A DNA stretch of 64,000 nucleotides from DATJPR01 sp963811705 (GTDB lineage: Bacteria > Bacteroidota > Ignavibacteria > UBA10030 > UBA6906). Location: assembly GCA_963811705.1 (NCBI GenBank), contig CAWESL010000003.1, positions 124,001 through 188,000 on the forward strand, written 5' to 3'. The translations under genes were made by a program, and so were the position numbers. A model generated the notes under the pieces. The model was not told where the DNA came from, searched no databases, and saw nothing but the letters and a program-made list of their open reading frames with translations. This document shows positions 52,736-61,130 of this stretch, piece after piece. Positions within the stretch are counted from its first letter, which is position 1; every line of letters starts with the position of its first letter.

Positions 52736-54247
52736 TTACAGCTCCGGCTTCATTTGTGGAAAGAAGATGACATCGCGAATGGAATCCTGCCCCGTCATGA
52801 GCATCGTCAATCGATCGATCCCCATTCCCATTCCTGCGGTCGGGGGCATTCCATATTCCAGGGCCCGCAAATAATCCTCGTCGAGCGGCTGGATCTCCTC
52901 TTCTCCTCTTGCCCGTGCCTTCATCTGTTGTTCGAAACGCTGCCGCTGGTCGAGCGGATCATTCAGTTCGCTGAACGCGTTGCAAAGTTCCTGGCCGTCG
53001 CAGATGACTTCGAACCGTTCGACAAGACCCGCTTCGCTCCGGTGTTGCTTCGCCAGCGGAGACATCGAGAGCGGGTAGTCCGTGATGAACGTGGGCTGAA
53101 TGAGCTTCGGCTCGACACAGGTACTGAAAATCTCGTCGATGATCCGGCCGGCGCCATCGGCAGGCGCAACGTCGACATGCACTTCCCGCGCGACCCGCCG
53201 CAATGCCTCGTCATCGAGTCCGCGCAGCGAATGCCCGGTATGCTTTTCGATCGCCTGGAACATTGTCAGACGCTCCCATGGCGGAGTGAAGTCGATCCGC
53301 TTTCCGTTGCGCTCGATCATCAGCGAACCGTGGAGGGTGTGCGCCACCCTGCCGATCATCTCTTCCACCAGCCCCATCATCCAGAGATAGTCGCGGTACG
53401 CGACGTACACCTCCAGCATGGTGAATTCGGGATTGTGGTTTTTGTCCATCCCTTCGTTGCGGAAGTCCTTCGAAATCTCGTACACGCCGTCAAACCCGCC
53501 GACGATCAGACGTTTCAGGTACAGCTCGTCGGCAATGCGCAGATACAGATCGATATCCAGCGCGTTGTGGTGGGTGACAAACGGTCTGGCGAACGCCCCG
53601 CCGTATTGCGGTTGAAGGACTGGCGTTTCCACTTCGAGATATCCCTTCGCGTCCAGCGACTGCCGGAGCGTCGAGACGATCCGCGCGCGCTGCGCGAACA
53701 CCTCCCGGATGTTGCGATTCACGATGAGATCGACATACCGCTGACGGTACCGGAGCTCCTTGTCCGCCAGGGGATCGTAGACCGTCCGGTTCCCCTGTTC
53801 GTCGATTTTTTCCTTGGCGATTGGAAGCGGCCGGAGTGATTTCGAAAGAAGCGTGAGTTCCTTTCCATGGATCGACACCTCGCCGGTTTTCGTCCGGAAC
53901 ACAAATCCCGTCACACCGACAAGGTCGCCGATATCCATCAGCTTGAACGCGTCGTAGGCCGCCCCGAGATCGTCCTGTTTCAAGTAGACCTGAATGCGCC
54001 CCTTGCTGTCTTCCACGTGAAAGAACGACGCCTTCCCCATCCGGCGAAGAGACATGATCCGTCCCGCAACGGCGACGGTCCATGCCGGCGCGTCGTCCTT
54101 GAACGATGCAAGGATCTCGTCCGACGTCGCCGTGCGGTCGAAGGCAAACGGATACGGATTGAACCCGCGTGCGCGAAGGAGGTCATGTTCCTCCCGCCGC
54201 CGTATCATCAGTTCGTTAATGTCCTGCTGGTGCTGATCGGTGTCCAC
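52736..54247 (-). CDS. lysS: lysyl-tRNA synthetase, class II
   Basis: A 503-residue class IIb synthetase. N-terminal OB-fold with AGRIMSLRRMGKASFFHVEDSKGRIQVYL, motif 1 around LRQSLDAKGYLEVETPVLQPQYGGA, motif 2 FRNEGMDKNHNPEFTMLEVYVAY and motif 3 GMGIDRLTMLMTGQDSIRDVIFFPQMKPE. The GTG at 54247 (SD CCGGAG, 5 nt) gives VDTDQHQQDINELMIRRREEH; an in-frame TTG at 54271 has no SD. It lies downstream of lspA and the thioesterase and upstream of GH57. Confidence 0.97.
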   Translation of the reverse strand: MDTDQHQQDINELMIRRREEHDLLRARGFNPYPFAFDRTATSDEILASFKDDAPAWTVAVAGRIMSLRRMGKASFFHVEDSKGRIQVYLKQDDLGAAYDAFKLMDIGDLVGVTGFVFRTKTGEVSIHGKELTLLSKSLRPLPIAKEKIDEQGNRTVYDPLADKELRYRQRYVDLIVNRNIREVFAQRARIVSTLRQSLDAKGYLEVETPVLQPQYGGAFARPFVTHHNALDIDLYLRIADELYLKRLIVGGFDGVYEISKDFRNEGMDKNHNPEFTMLEVYVAYRDYLWMMGLVEEMIGRVAHTLHGSLMIERNGKRIDFTPPWERLTMFQAIEKHTGHSLRGLDDEALRRVAREVHVDVAPADGAGRIIDEIFSTCVEPKLIQPTFITDYPLSMSPLAKQHRSEAGLVERFEVICDGQELCNAFSELNDPLDQRQRFEQQMKARARGEEEIQPLDEDYLRALEYGMPPTAGMGMGIDRLTMLMTGQDSIRDVIFFPQMKPEL

Positions 54248-54388
54248 TCGTTCTCCGGCGAGGATCCACAACAGTTGGCGATGGAATTTAATATTGTAGC
54301 CACAAATCCGCGCAGAAGCAATAAGGCGGGAGGGATCGGAAGAAACCGGCGATGAAGGGTCCGCCGTTCTCTCCCGTGATGCGGGAGG

Positions 54389-54820
54389 CTATCGGCGCTT
54401 CAGCAACTTCTGCCTGAAGGAATCAGACATCGCGCCGATGGCCTTCTTCTCGTAGTCGTACAGCGCCATCCCTGTTTTCACGCGAGCGATTTCCCTGCCA
54501 TCCAGCGGCCGGGAAATCCGATAGAAAAGATCGAAGCGATGCTCCCGGACATCGTCAACGGCGACGTCGATGGCGAGCACGTCCCCGTGAAACGCTTCAG
54601 CATGATACACCACCACCGCATCCGTCATGATGAGACCGACACCCTCGATGTTCGTCTCGCTGTACCCCATCGAAGTGAGAAACTGCATGCGTGCCTCATG
54701 GGCGAGAGCGAGAACAGCATCGTTGCCCAGATGGCCGCCGTAATTGATATCGGAGATCCGCACCGCAAGTTCGGTATGGAAGGAAAAAGCATCGGGGAGT
54801 TGAATCCTGGCTCGGGGCAT
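54389..54820 (-). CDS. hotdog-fold acyl-CoA thioesterase-like protein
   Basis: A 143-residue protein with the 4HBT/FadM-like pattern: VRISDINYGGHLGNDAVLALAHEARMQFLTSMGYSE, the Asp-Gly/His region of YbgC-type thioesterases, then MTDAVVVYHAEAFHGDVLAIDVAV, FDLFYRISRPLDGREIARVKTGMALYDYE. The start MPRARIQLP at 54820 is 7 bp after the lspA stop; a longer version to 54865 reads through lspA. It probably hydrolyses acyl-CoA or acyl-ACP; specificity unknown. Confidence 0.88.
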   Translation of the reverse strand: MPRARIQLPDAFSFHTELAVRISDINYGGHLGNDAVLALAHEARMQFLTSMGYSETNIEGVGLIMTDAVVVYHAEAFHGDVLAIDVAVDDVREHRFDLFYRISRPLDGREIARVKTGMALYDYEKKAIGAMSDSFRQKLLKRR

Positions 54821-54827
54821 GCGGTTC

Positions 54828-55337
54828 TCACACGGGTCGATGACGAAGCATCCTGACCACGACACTCGCCATCAACAGACCGACGCCTCCAAGGACGGCA
54901 ACGTCGGCGACATTGAATATCGCCGTACGGATCCCGCCGATGCCGACGTTAAGAAAATCGATCACGACCCCGTTGTACACGATGCGATCGATCAGGTTCC
55001 CCAGTCCGCCACCCACGATCATCGCGATCGCCGCACGCTCGGCAAAGCCGACATCGCGTGAAAACGAAGCATACGCCGTCAGCAAGATGAGCATCGTCCC
55101 GACAGTGACCGTAAAAAGAAGGAAACGGGCATCGGGATTGAGTTCCGCCCCGAAACTCAACATGCCGCCCCGGTTCTCCTCGTACTGAAGCCGGAAAATG
55201 TCGCCGAAAACGGATTGCCGGACGCCGGGTTCCAGACGTTCACGCGCAATGTCCTTGGAAACGCGGTCACATCCAATGCACAAGATGGAGATCATCAGCA
55301 CGATGACCAGATTTCTGAATGTGCGTCCTTCCCTCAT
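54828..55337 (-). CDS. lspA: signal peptidase II, lipoprotein type
   Basis: A 169-residue four-helix aspartyl protease cleaving prolipoproteins. Both catalytic Asp motifs are visible: GGGLGNLIDRIVYNGVVIDF and IFNVADVAVLGGVGLL. The periplasmic loop is ENRGGMLSFGA, a deviation from the usual NxGAAF. An unusual Cys-Asp (IGCDRVSKD) sits at the end of helix 1, where NxxxSKxV is usual: N is replaced but D/K are kept. SD GGAACG upstream is weak; a promoter candidate is at 55415-55443. Confidence 0.93.
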   Translation of the reverse strand: MREGRTFRNLVIVLMISILCIGCDRVSKDIARERLEPGVRQSVFGDIFRLQYEENRGGMLSFGAELNPDARFLLFTVTVGTMLILLTAYASFSRDVGFAERAAIAMIVGGGLGNLIDRIVYNGVVIDFLNVGIGGIRTAIFNVADVAVLGGVGLLMASVVVRMLRHRPV

Positions 55338-55414
55338 ACGATTGTCGTTCCGGGTATCCTGAACACTCTGTTCTTGGTGGGAGCCGTCTCAACGGTCGAC
55401 CAGAACCTCTTCGC

Positions 55415-55443
55415 CTTACAGATGTTACGATGAAAAGGGTCAA
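55415..55443 (-). promoter_or_regulatory. candidate promoter for lspA
   Basis: Minus strand TTGACC (55443-55438), 17 nt, TGTAAG (55420-55415). Good -35 and spacing, weaker -10; leader about 70 nt. Confidence 0.4.
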
Positions 55444-55559
55444 GTCGTTTCACCCGCCTTGCGAGCCTGCCTTCCTTCTTTGACACCAGCGACAATCCGA
55501 AGGTTTAGAGCAGTCGCGTACCGTCGAGCTTTGGGGCCCCGCGGGTCGGCGAAAGGGCC

Positions 55560-58010
55560 TCAGGAGAGAACCTTGACCGCCACGATGGTCATATCGTCGT
55601 GCTGGGCGACATTGCCGGCGTATTCCCGGATATCCTCAATGATCGCGCGGATCAGCGCGTCGGCCGGTTTGTCCCGGTGTCGGCGAACAGATTCCACAAA
55701 GCGAAACTCCCCGAACTCTTCGCGCCTGACGTTCATCGCTTCGGTGAACCCATCCGTATAGAAGACCAGCAGCTCTCCGGGTTGCAGTTTGACTTCAACC
55801 TCCTCCAGGACACTGTTGAACGTCTCGCCCTTCTCAAGACCGAGCGCCATCCCCTTGGTGTTCAGAAACCGCTCTTCCCCTCCCAGGCCTGCAGTCATCA
55901 GGATCGGGCACTGTCCCGCGCGAGCAAAGCGCAGCGTCGCAGCATCGCCATCAAGCACGGCGTACAGCATGCTGACAAAAGAATTTCTTTCGATGGTGCG
56001 GTACATCAGACTGTTGACCTTCGACAGGACGAGCTTGGGCGTGACGCTTTCTTCAGCGTTCGACTGAAGGATGCCTTTGGTCAGGGTCATATAGATCGCC
56101 GCAGGCACGCCCTTCCCTGAGACGTCGCCGAGCGCGATTCCCAGTTTCCTCGCTCCGAGCCGGACGAAATCAAAGTAGTCGCCCCCGACCTCCAGTGCCG
56201 GGATGCACAGCCCGGCGATTTCATACCCTTCGATGTTGGGATGATCCTTCGGGAGGAGACTCATCTGCACGTTGCGCGCAATCTCGAGTTCCTTCGCCAT
56301 CCGAACCCGCTCGCTGATGCGGAGGATGTGATCGGGCATGATCTCCGGCGTGAATTCGAACCGCTTCCCGCGGACAATGCCGATCGTGGCGACGACAACG
56401 GGGACCGTCATCCCCGCGACGAAAATCCACCGGCTCATCGCGAAGGCATCGCCCGATGCACAGAAGAGCGGTATTGCCGTGCTCGAGGCGACAGCGACAA
56501 AATGTGCGGTCAGAGCGGTGAGAAGATCGTACCGCAAGAAGAGGTAGAGCAGGAGGGCCCCGTACGCCGCGAGCACGAGCAGGCTCCACGGCCGGGCCGT
56601 CTCACCGAGCGGGGTGTCCCACGACCAGATTGCGGTGAACGTCCAGACAACAATGGAAACGAGCGCCCCGGCCCAAACGCGGCCCGTCTTCTCCCTGAGG
56701 TAGGACAGAAAGAACAGTCGCGTCACAATCTCTCCGAACAGCGCGGCAGCGAACCCGTAGAGCAGCGGTTGGATCCCCGGGAGAAAGGATTCGGGCACAC
56801 CCTGAAGGCTCACGGGGTAAATGATTGCGCCGGCGCGGACGAGGAGGAGCAGGGCGATCGCATGAATGCCGAGGATGAAAAACCCCCATCCGTACCCCCG
56901 GATCAGGGATTCTCCCCCGTTGCTGGTGAAGAACCTCCGCGTCAGCAAGGCATCCATCGACGTCATTTTCCCGGACCACACGCTCCGGGAGGATGACTCC
57001 CCCACGCTCCATGCGGAAAACGCGAGGACGCCCATGAACATCTGCAGCACAAACACCCAAAGGAAAAACGTGATCCAGCGGACGTACATCTTGTTCAGAT
57101 CGCCGATCTGGGTTGTCGCGCCCAAACCGGGGAACTGGTTCAGGACGACGAGGACACCGGCAACGAAGTATCCCAGAAAGACGAGGAAGGCGGTACGGGT
57201 GCCGACCTCGCCTTCATGATATTTCTTGAGGAAGAGGATGACGACAAAAAAGAACAGAAGAAAATTGGCGACCATGCTTGTGGTCACGAGAAGAGCGGCG
57301 CTGGTGTACTGATCGCTCAGTTGAGCCGTGAACGGTCCATCGAACGTCGCATCCCACCGGATCTCGGCGACCTCATCGCCCTGGACCCGCGCAAGCAGGT
57401 CGAGTTCGAGTCCGAGTTCGCGCTTCTCGTAGATGAATTGATGATCGACCCTGTGCGGAAGCGTGATATCCGACGATGATTTCAAACGATAGCTGGAAAA
57501 CTCCGGATGGAATCTCGACAGGACCGCTTCAGCGAGGTGGCGCGCGGTGTCGGCATCGACGGTGGGGAGCGCTACCGTGTCGAGGATTTCGTGACTGAAC
57601 CGCAGCACGCGTCCGGCAGGCGACATATAGACGGTATAGTGTTCGGGATTCTGGCTCACCGACAGACTCTTGTTATACCACGAAACCTGCCAGTAGAACG
57701 ATGGGAGCGAATCCGCGCGAACCATGGCATTCGCGCGCTCGAGCCCGAACTCCTTTTGCAGGAACAGTTGCGTCCTGGGGTCGTGGACGACCCAGGCATC
57801 CTCCGTCAGCCCGTTGAGCCGGTAACCGAGCTCCTGCATAAATATCGCGGCACTGTCGAGGATTTGGGGGCGGGTCATCCGAAGATCAACCGCCGCCTGC
57901 GGTGAAACCGAGTTGACAAGCCTGATGAAGGCGACGAAACCGAGGGCGCCGAACAGGAGCGGCAACCAAAGAGGCTCTCGTTTTCGTTCTGTTGTCGTTG
58001 TCTTGTTCAA
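55560..58010 (-). CDS. CPBP-like membrane domain fused to PP2C (SpoIIE-type) phosphatase
   Basis: An 816-residue protein. Residues 18-36 form a first helix; 40-235 are an extracytoplasmic domain; 240-330 hold three or four helices; 365-550 carry further membrane helices; 560-585 form a coiled linker (RISERVRMAKELEIARNVQMSLLPK); 590-816 are a SpoIIE/RsbU PP2C domain with D611 (GGDYFDF), D629 (GDVSGKG), D753 (FYTDGFTEA) and D805/D806 (QHDDMTI). LEIAxxVQxxLLP is the usual lead-in of RsbU-like phosphatases. Residues 415-505 resemble a degenerate CPBP/CAAX-protease domain (ALFGEIVTRLFFLSYL with E427/R431; TAHFVAV with H503). It should dephosphorylate an anti-anti-sigma-like partner in response to a membrane signal. 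TTG 58010 has GAGGA upstream. Confidence 0.88.
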   Translation of the reverse strand: MNKTTTTERKREPLWLPLLFGALGFVAFIRLVNSVSPQAAVDLRMTRPQILDSAAIFMQELGYRLNGLTEDAWVVHDPRTQLFLQKEFGLERANAMVRADSLPSFYWQVSWYNKSLSVSQNPEHYTVYMSPAGRVLRFSHEILDTVALPTVDADTARHLAEAVLSRFHPEFSSYRLKSSSDITLPHRVDHQFIYEKRELGLELDLLARVQGDEVAEIRWDATFDGPFTAQLSDQYTSAALLVTTSMVANFLLFFFVVILFLKKYHEGEVGTRTAFLVFLGYFVAGVLVVLNQFPGLGATTQIGDLNKMYVRWITFFLWVFVLQMFMGVLAFSAWSVGESSSRSVWSGKMTSMDALLTRRFFTSNGGESLIRGYGWGFFILGIHAIALLLLVRAGAIIYPVSLQGVPESFLPGIQPLLYGFAAALFGEIVTRLFFLSYLREKTGRVWAGALVSIVVWTFTAIWSWDTPLGETARPWSLLVLAAYGALLLYLFLRYDLLTALTAHFVAVASSTAIPLFCASGDAFAMSRWIFVAGMTVPVVVATIGIVRGKRFEFTPEIMPDHILRISERVRMAKELEIARNVQMSLLPKDHPNIEGYEIAGLCIPALEVGGDYFDFVRLGARKLGIALGDVSGKGVPAAIYMTLTKGILQSNAEESVTPKLVLSKVNSLMYRTIERNSFVSMLYAVLDGDAATLRFARAGQCPILMTAGLGGEERFLNTKGMALGLEKGETFNSVLEEVEVKLQPGELLVFYTDGFTEAMNVRREEFGEFRFVESVRRHRDKPADALIRAIIEDIREYAGNVAQHDDMTIVAVKVLS

Positions 58011-58069
58011 TGCGTGTTCCTCAGTAGAGTAAGACGATCAGCGTGTCGGGGACGACACGGGCCCGGCAT

Positions 58070-58519
58070 TCAGTCTTTCGCGACTTTGATCACGATCTTG
58101 TGCAGGATGACGTCCGCAATCATCGGCGCGTGAGCGTCCTGAGGGAAGAAGATGGCGAACATCCCTGCATGGAGCGTGACGAACGCTTCGGGCGCATCCC
58201 GGAACAATACAACGTCCCTCGTCGCGTCGAACGGTCCTGCCATTTGGAGCGCACCGTCCCGTGCCCGCCAGCCGATGCGTTCGACACCGTCCAGAAGAAC
58301 CTGGATGTCGATGTACCGGCTGTGCGCTTCCAGGATCGCCTCTTCCGGCCTGCAACCGTGTTTTCGCTGCACGGTCGCGTACAAACTATCGTCATCGATC
58401 GGTATTCTGCCTTCAGGGAGCGACCGGAGGTCCGACCGGTTCAGAAAGGCAATCGCGTCGCGGAATCTCGGATGCACCCCGCGATACGTTTCGATGTGCG
58501 AGAGGGTGTCGAGAATCAT
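58070..58519 (-). CDS. YhcH/YjgK/YiaL family protein (DUF386)
   Basis: A 149-residue cupin-like protein of the YhcH/YiaL family: MILDTLSHIETYRGVHPRF, LPEGRIPIDDDSLYATVQRKHG, EEAILEAHSRYIDIQVLLDGVERIGW, and MFAIFFPQDAHAPMI with the HxP-type conserved histidine. The family is involved in sialic acid or other sugar utilisation and biofilm control in enterobacteria; here there are no sugar catabolic genes around it. Its ATG is 7 bp after the TPM gene stop, with GGTGA spanning that stop as SD. Confidence 0.92.
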   Translation of the reverse strand: MILDTLSHIETYRGVHPRFRDAIAFLNRSDLRSLPEGRIPIDDDSLYATVQRKHGCRPEEAILEAHSRYIDIQVLLDGVERIGWRARDGALQMAGPFDATRDVVLFRDAPEAFVTLHAGMFAIFFPQDAHAPMIADVILHKIVIKVAKD

Positions 58520-58526
58520 GAACGTG

Positions 58527-59450
58527 TCACCATGATCCGGAAGCTCCCCCTCCGGAGAACCCCCCGCCACCGCCGGAGAAGCTGGACGAACTTCCCGAAG
58601 AGGACCCGGAAGAAGAGGAACTCCAGGAGCTCCAACCTCCCGATCCGCCGGAGGATTTTGCGGACCAAGTCTTGATCTTTTTTCCCCAGGAAGTTCTGGG
58701 AAGCGCGAGCCTCGCGGCGGGGAAAAGAACAAGATAGCTGACGAGCAACGTCAACCCGACCGTCAGGCCATACACCGCAGTGGGGAATGCCGCCCAGAAC
58801 GGAATGAGGAAGAGATAGAGGAACCATCCCATCTTTCCGGGGCTGATGATCCCCAGGAACGTGAAGGTTCCAAGAGTGACGACAAAAAAGAGACTGAACA
58901 GCACGTAGCCGAGAATCCCGAGGTCGTCGCCGGATGCTGCCTCCGTCGTATCTGCCGTGTATTCTCCGCGGATCGCCGCGAGGATCGACTGCGTCCCGGC
59001 TTTGATCCCTTCGTCGAAATCACCCGACTTGAACCGGGGGACGATTTCATGGCGGATGATGGATCCGCACGTGATGTCGGGCAGGGCCCCTTCGAGGCCG
59101 GATCCGACTTCGATTCTCACCTTATGATCGTCGCGCGAAACGATGAGGAGCACCCCGTTATCTTTTCCCTTCCGCCCGATTTTCCAGGCGTCGGCGACCC
59201 TGATCGAAAACTGCTCGATGGTTTCACCGTCCTGCAACGCCGGAATGGTCAGCACGACCACCTGGTTGGAAGTCGAGTCTTCGTGCGCCTTCAGCAGCGT
59301 TTCCAATTCCTGCACTGTGGCGCTCGAAAGCATGTCGGCCGTGTCATTGACGCGCCCGCTGAGAAATGGGACCGGCGTCTCTGCCCTGACCACACTGAAG
59401 ATGACGAGCATGCCGCAGAGAGCAAATCCGCGCAAGACGTTGTGCATCAT
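58527..59450 (-). CDS. TPM domain (YgcG-type) exported membrane protein, second copy
   Basis: A 307-residue paralogue of the TPM protein at 25335-26069. Signal peptide (MMHNVLRGFALCGMLVIFSVVRAE), TPM domain about 30-180 (GRVNDTADMLSSATVQELETLLKAHEDSTSNQVVVLTIPALQD, KGKDNGVLLIVSRDDHKVRIEVGSGLEGALPD), then two membrane helices (ILGYVLFSLFFVVTLGTFTFLG; WFLYLFLIPFWAAFPTAVYGLTVGLTLLVSYL). A Ser/Gly/Trp-rich tail ends SGGGGGFSGGGASGSW. It follows another TPM-type gene at 59527 and precedes the YhcH gene. Start 59450 uses AAGGACCC. Confidence 0.92.
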   Translation of the reverse strand: MMHNVLRGFALCGMLVIFSVVRAETPVPFLSGRVNDTADMLSSATVQELETLLKAHEDSTSNQVVVLTIPALQDGETIEQFSIRVADAWKIGRKGKDNGVLLIVSRDDHKVRIEVGSGLEGALPDITCGSIIRHEIVPRFKSGDFDEGIKAGTQSILAAIRGEYTADTTEAASGDDLGILGYVLFSLFFVVTLGTFTFLGIISPGKMGWFLYLFLIPFWAAFPTAVYGLTVGLTLLVSYLVLFPAARLALPRTSWGKKIKTWSAKSSGGSGGWSSWSSSSSGSSSGSSSSFSGGGGGFSGGGASGSW

Positions 59451-59526
59451 CGCGTCGGGTCCTTGTGACGTTACGCAGTCCCATCCGAAAAGGTTTCTCC
59501 CGGCCTGGGAATTCTTTCCGGGGGAT

Positions 59527-60189
59527 TCAGTGGTCGCTGATCCGGAGTGAATCGGGGAGTTCGTCCGTGTCGTCCGTCCGCCTGCTGACGCCGTGTTGAG
59601 CGAGGAGTGTTCCGCTCTCGCGGATCCCCTCGACCAACCCGTCCGCCGGCTTGCCGTCCTGAATTCCGCGCACAATCGTCCGGACGATGCCGTGCCAGTC
59701 CTCCGGCTTCACCTTGGCATTGATGCCGGAGTCACCCAGCACCATGACCCGGTGCTCGAGAAGGCTGACGAAAATGAGGATCCCGGTGCGGTCTCGTGTT
59801 TTGAAGACTTCTTCACTGATGAACGCCTCGGCTGCGCGGTGTCCGATGTGGCTCTCCATGAGCCGATGTCCCGCGAGAAGACGTTTCGCGAAGGCATTCC
59901 AACGCACCAGGAAGAAGCCGGCGACGCCGGACAGGAGAACAATACTCGACATCTGTCCATACGTCAGGGGGAATCCCCATTCTCCCTGGCCGTGGAGAAA
60001 GACGAGTAGTGCCAGAACGAGAGTGCTGAGAAGCGCGGCACCCCGCCATTGGGACTCTTCGTAACCGTTGCTGTGATCAACGACAAAGGGGACAATTTCT
60101 CCGGATGTCTTCGCTTCGGCTTCCTGCACGGCAGCCTTGATTCGGGAGAGATCGTTTTCTGAAAAGAGACGGGAGACGGTGTGGTGCAT
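59527..60189 (-). CDS. TPM domain membrane protein, short form
   Basis: A 220-residue cytoplasm-starting membrane protein without signal peptide: FSENDLSRIKAAVQEAEAKTSGEIVPFVVDHSNGYEESQWRGA, then two helices (ALLSTLVLALLVFLHG; SSIVLLSGVAGFFLVRWNAF), and EAFISEEVFKTRDRTGILIFVSLLEHRVMVLGDSGINAKVKPEDWHGIVRTIVRGIQDGKPADGLVEGIRESGTLLAQH, the second TPM-type half. This form typically neighbours the YgcG-type TPM gene, as here. SD weak. It probably forms a membrane complex with the gene at 58527; inference from adjacency. Confidence 0.85.
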   Translation of the reverse strand: MHHTVSRLFSENDLSRIKAAVQEAEAKTSGEIVPFVVDHSNGYEESQWRGAALLSTLVLALLVFLHGQGEWGFPLTYGQMSSIVLLSGVAGFFLVRWNAFAKRLLAGHRLMESHIGHRAAEAFISEEVFKTRDRTGILIFVSLLEHRVMVLGDSGINAKVKPEDWHGIVRTIVRGIQDGKPADGLVEGIRESGTLLAQHGVSRRTDDTDELPDSLRISDH

Positions 60190-60269
60190 GATGAACGGGT
60201 CCGGATGACAGGAAGGACGTCGCCACGTTCTGCGTGGCGCTTGCATAGTACCAAAAACGGCGATGACTC

Positions 60270-61091
60270 TCAAGAAAACGAACGACGAACCTTGACCCGC
60301 GTATAGGCGAGGCGGAATTCCTGGCGTTCGAGATTCCTGTTCGAAACGCTTCCCGGCTCGGTGAGCGTATATGCGAGATCGCACCGCGCGTCGATTGCCT
60401 CCGCGACCAGCGATTGGATCAGCGCACTCTGAACGCCGCGTCGTCGAAATGCAGGAATCGTGCTTGCGCCGTACATCGCCGAGACCCTCTCGTGCACGGA
60501 GAGCGCGCCGGCGCCGGCGGGATGATCGTCGACGAGCGCGAGAAGGCAGATGGATCCGGGCTGTTGGAACAAACTCAGCAGAACGTCGACGTTTTCAGAG
60601 GTGACAGCCATTTGACCGGAGAAGCCTTCGAGGACTGTTTTCGCCCAGAGTTCTCCTTCAGTCGGGGTGCAATGACGGACAGTGCATTCCGCGGAGGAGA
60701 CGGCGGGGGGAGACGCGGCAAGGCGCCGGACCAGCATATTGCTGAACCCTGCCAGCGCATATCCCCGCGCCGCGAGAATTGCGAGCACCGATCGATCGGC
60801 GAGCGGACAGAGTTCGATCGAAACGCCGGCTCCGCGGATTTTGAAAAACTCTTCGACGCCGTCAAGATCTTCTTCTGAGACCGGTCCTTCGGTGCCCAGC
60901 CCGAGGACTTGCGTGTGCATGGAGCCGATCCCGGCGAAAATCGCAAAGCCGCCCGGCACGGGAACCCACGCCGCCCCGGCTTCCGGGTGGAGCTGCGCGT
61001 GAATGCGCGCAGATTCCACCCCGACCCAGGCGTCGGTCGATTCAATCCGCCGCGCCAGGGCCTGATCTGCAAACACGCTTTGTCGAGTCAA
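60270..61091 (-). CDS. GNAT family N-acetyltransferase
   Basis: A 273-residue acetyltransferase. The C-terminal GNAT core has ICLLALVDDHPAGAGALSVHERVSAMYGASTIPAFRRRGVQSALIQSLVAEAIDARCDLAYTLTEPGSVSNRNLERQEFRLAYTRVKV, with the acetyl-CoA-binding RRRGVQSALI motif (Q/RxxGxG/A-like). The N-terminal part (IHAQLHPEAGAAWVPVPGGFAIFAGIGSMHTQVLGLG) appears to be a degenerate, duplicated GNAT half. Substrate unknown. Start is TTG 61091 with GGAAGGA upstream; no ATG alternative fits the N-terminal pattern. Confidence 0.88.
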   Translation of the reverse strand: MTRQSVFADQALARRIESTDAWVGVESARIHAQLHPEAGAAWVPVPGGFAIFAGIGSMHTQVLGLGTEGPVSEEDLDGVEEFFKIRGAGVSIELCPLADRSVLAILAARGYALAGFSNMLVRRLAASPPAVSSAECTVRHCTPTEGELWAKTVLEGFSGQMAVTSENVDVLLSLFQQPGSICLLALVDDHPAGAGALSVHERVSAMYGASTIPAFRRRGVQSALIQSLVAEAIDARCDLAYTLTEPGSVSNRNLERQEFRLAYTRVKVRRSFS

Positions 61092-61130
61092 CGCAATTTC
61101 CTTCCCTCGTCCGTCAGCACCTATGCCCCT

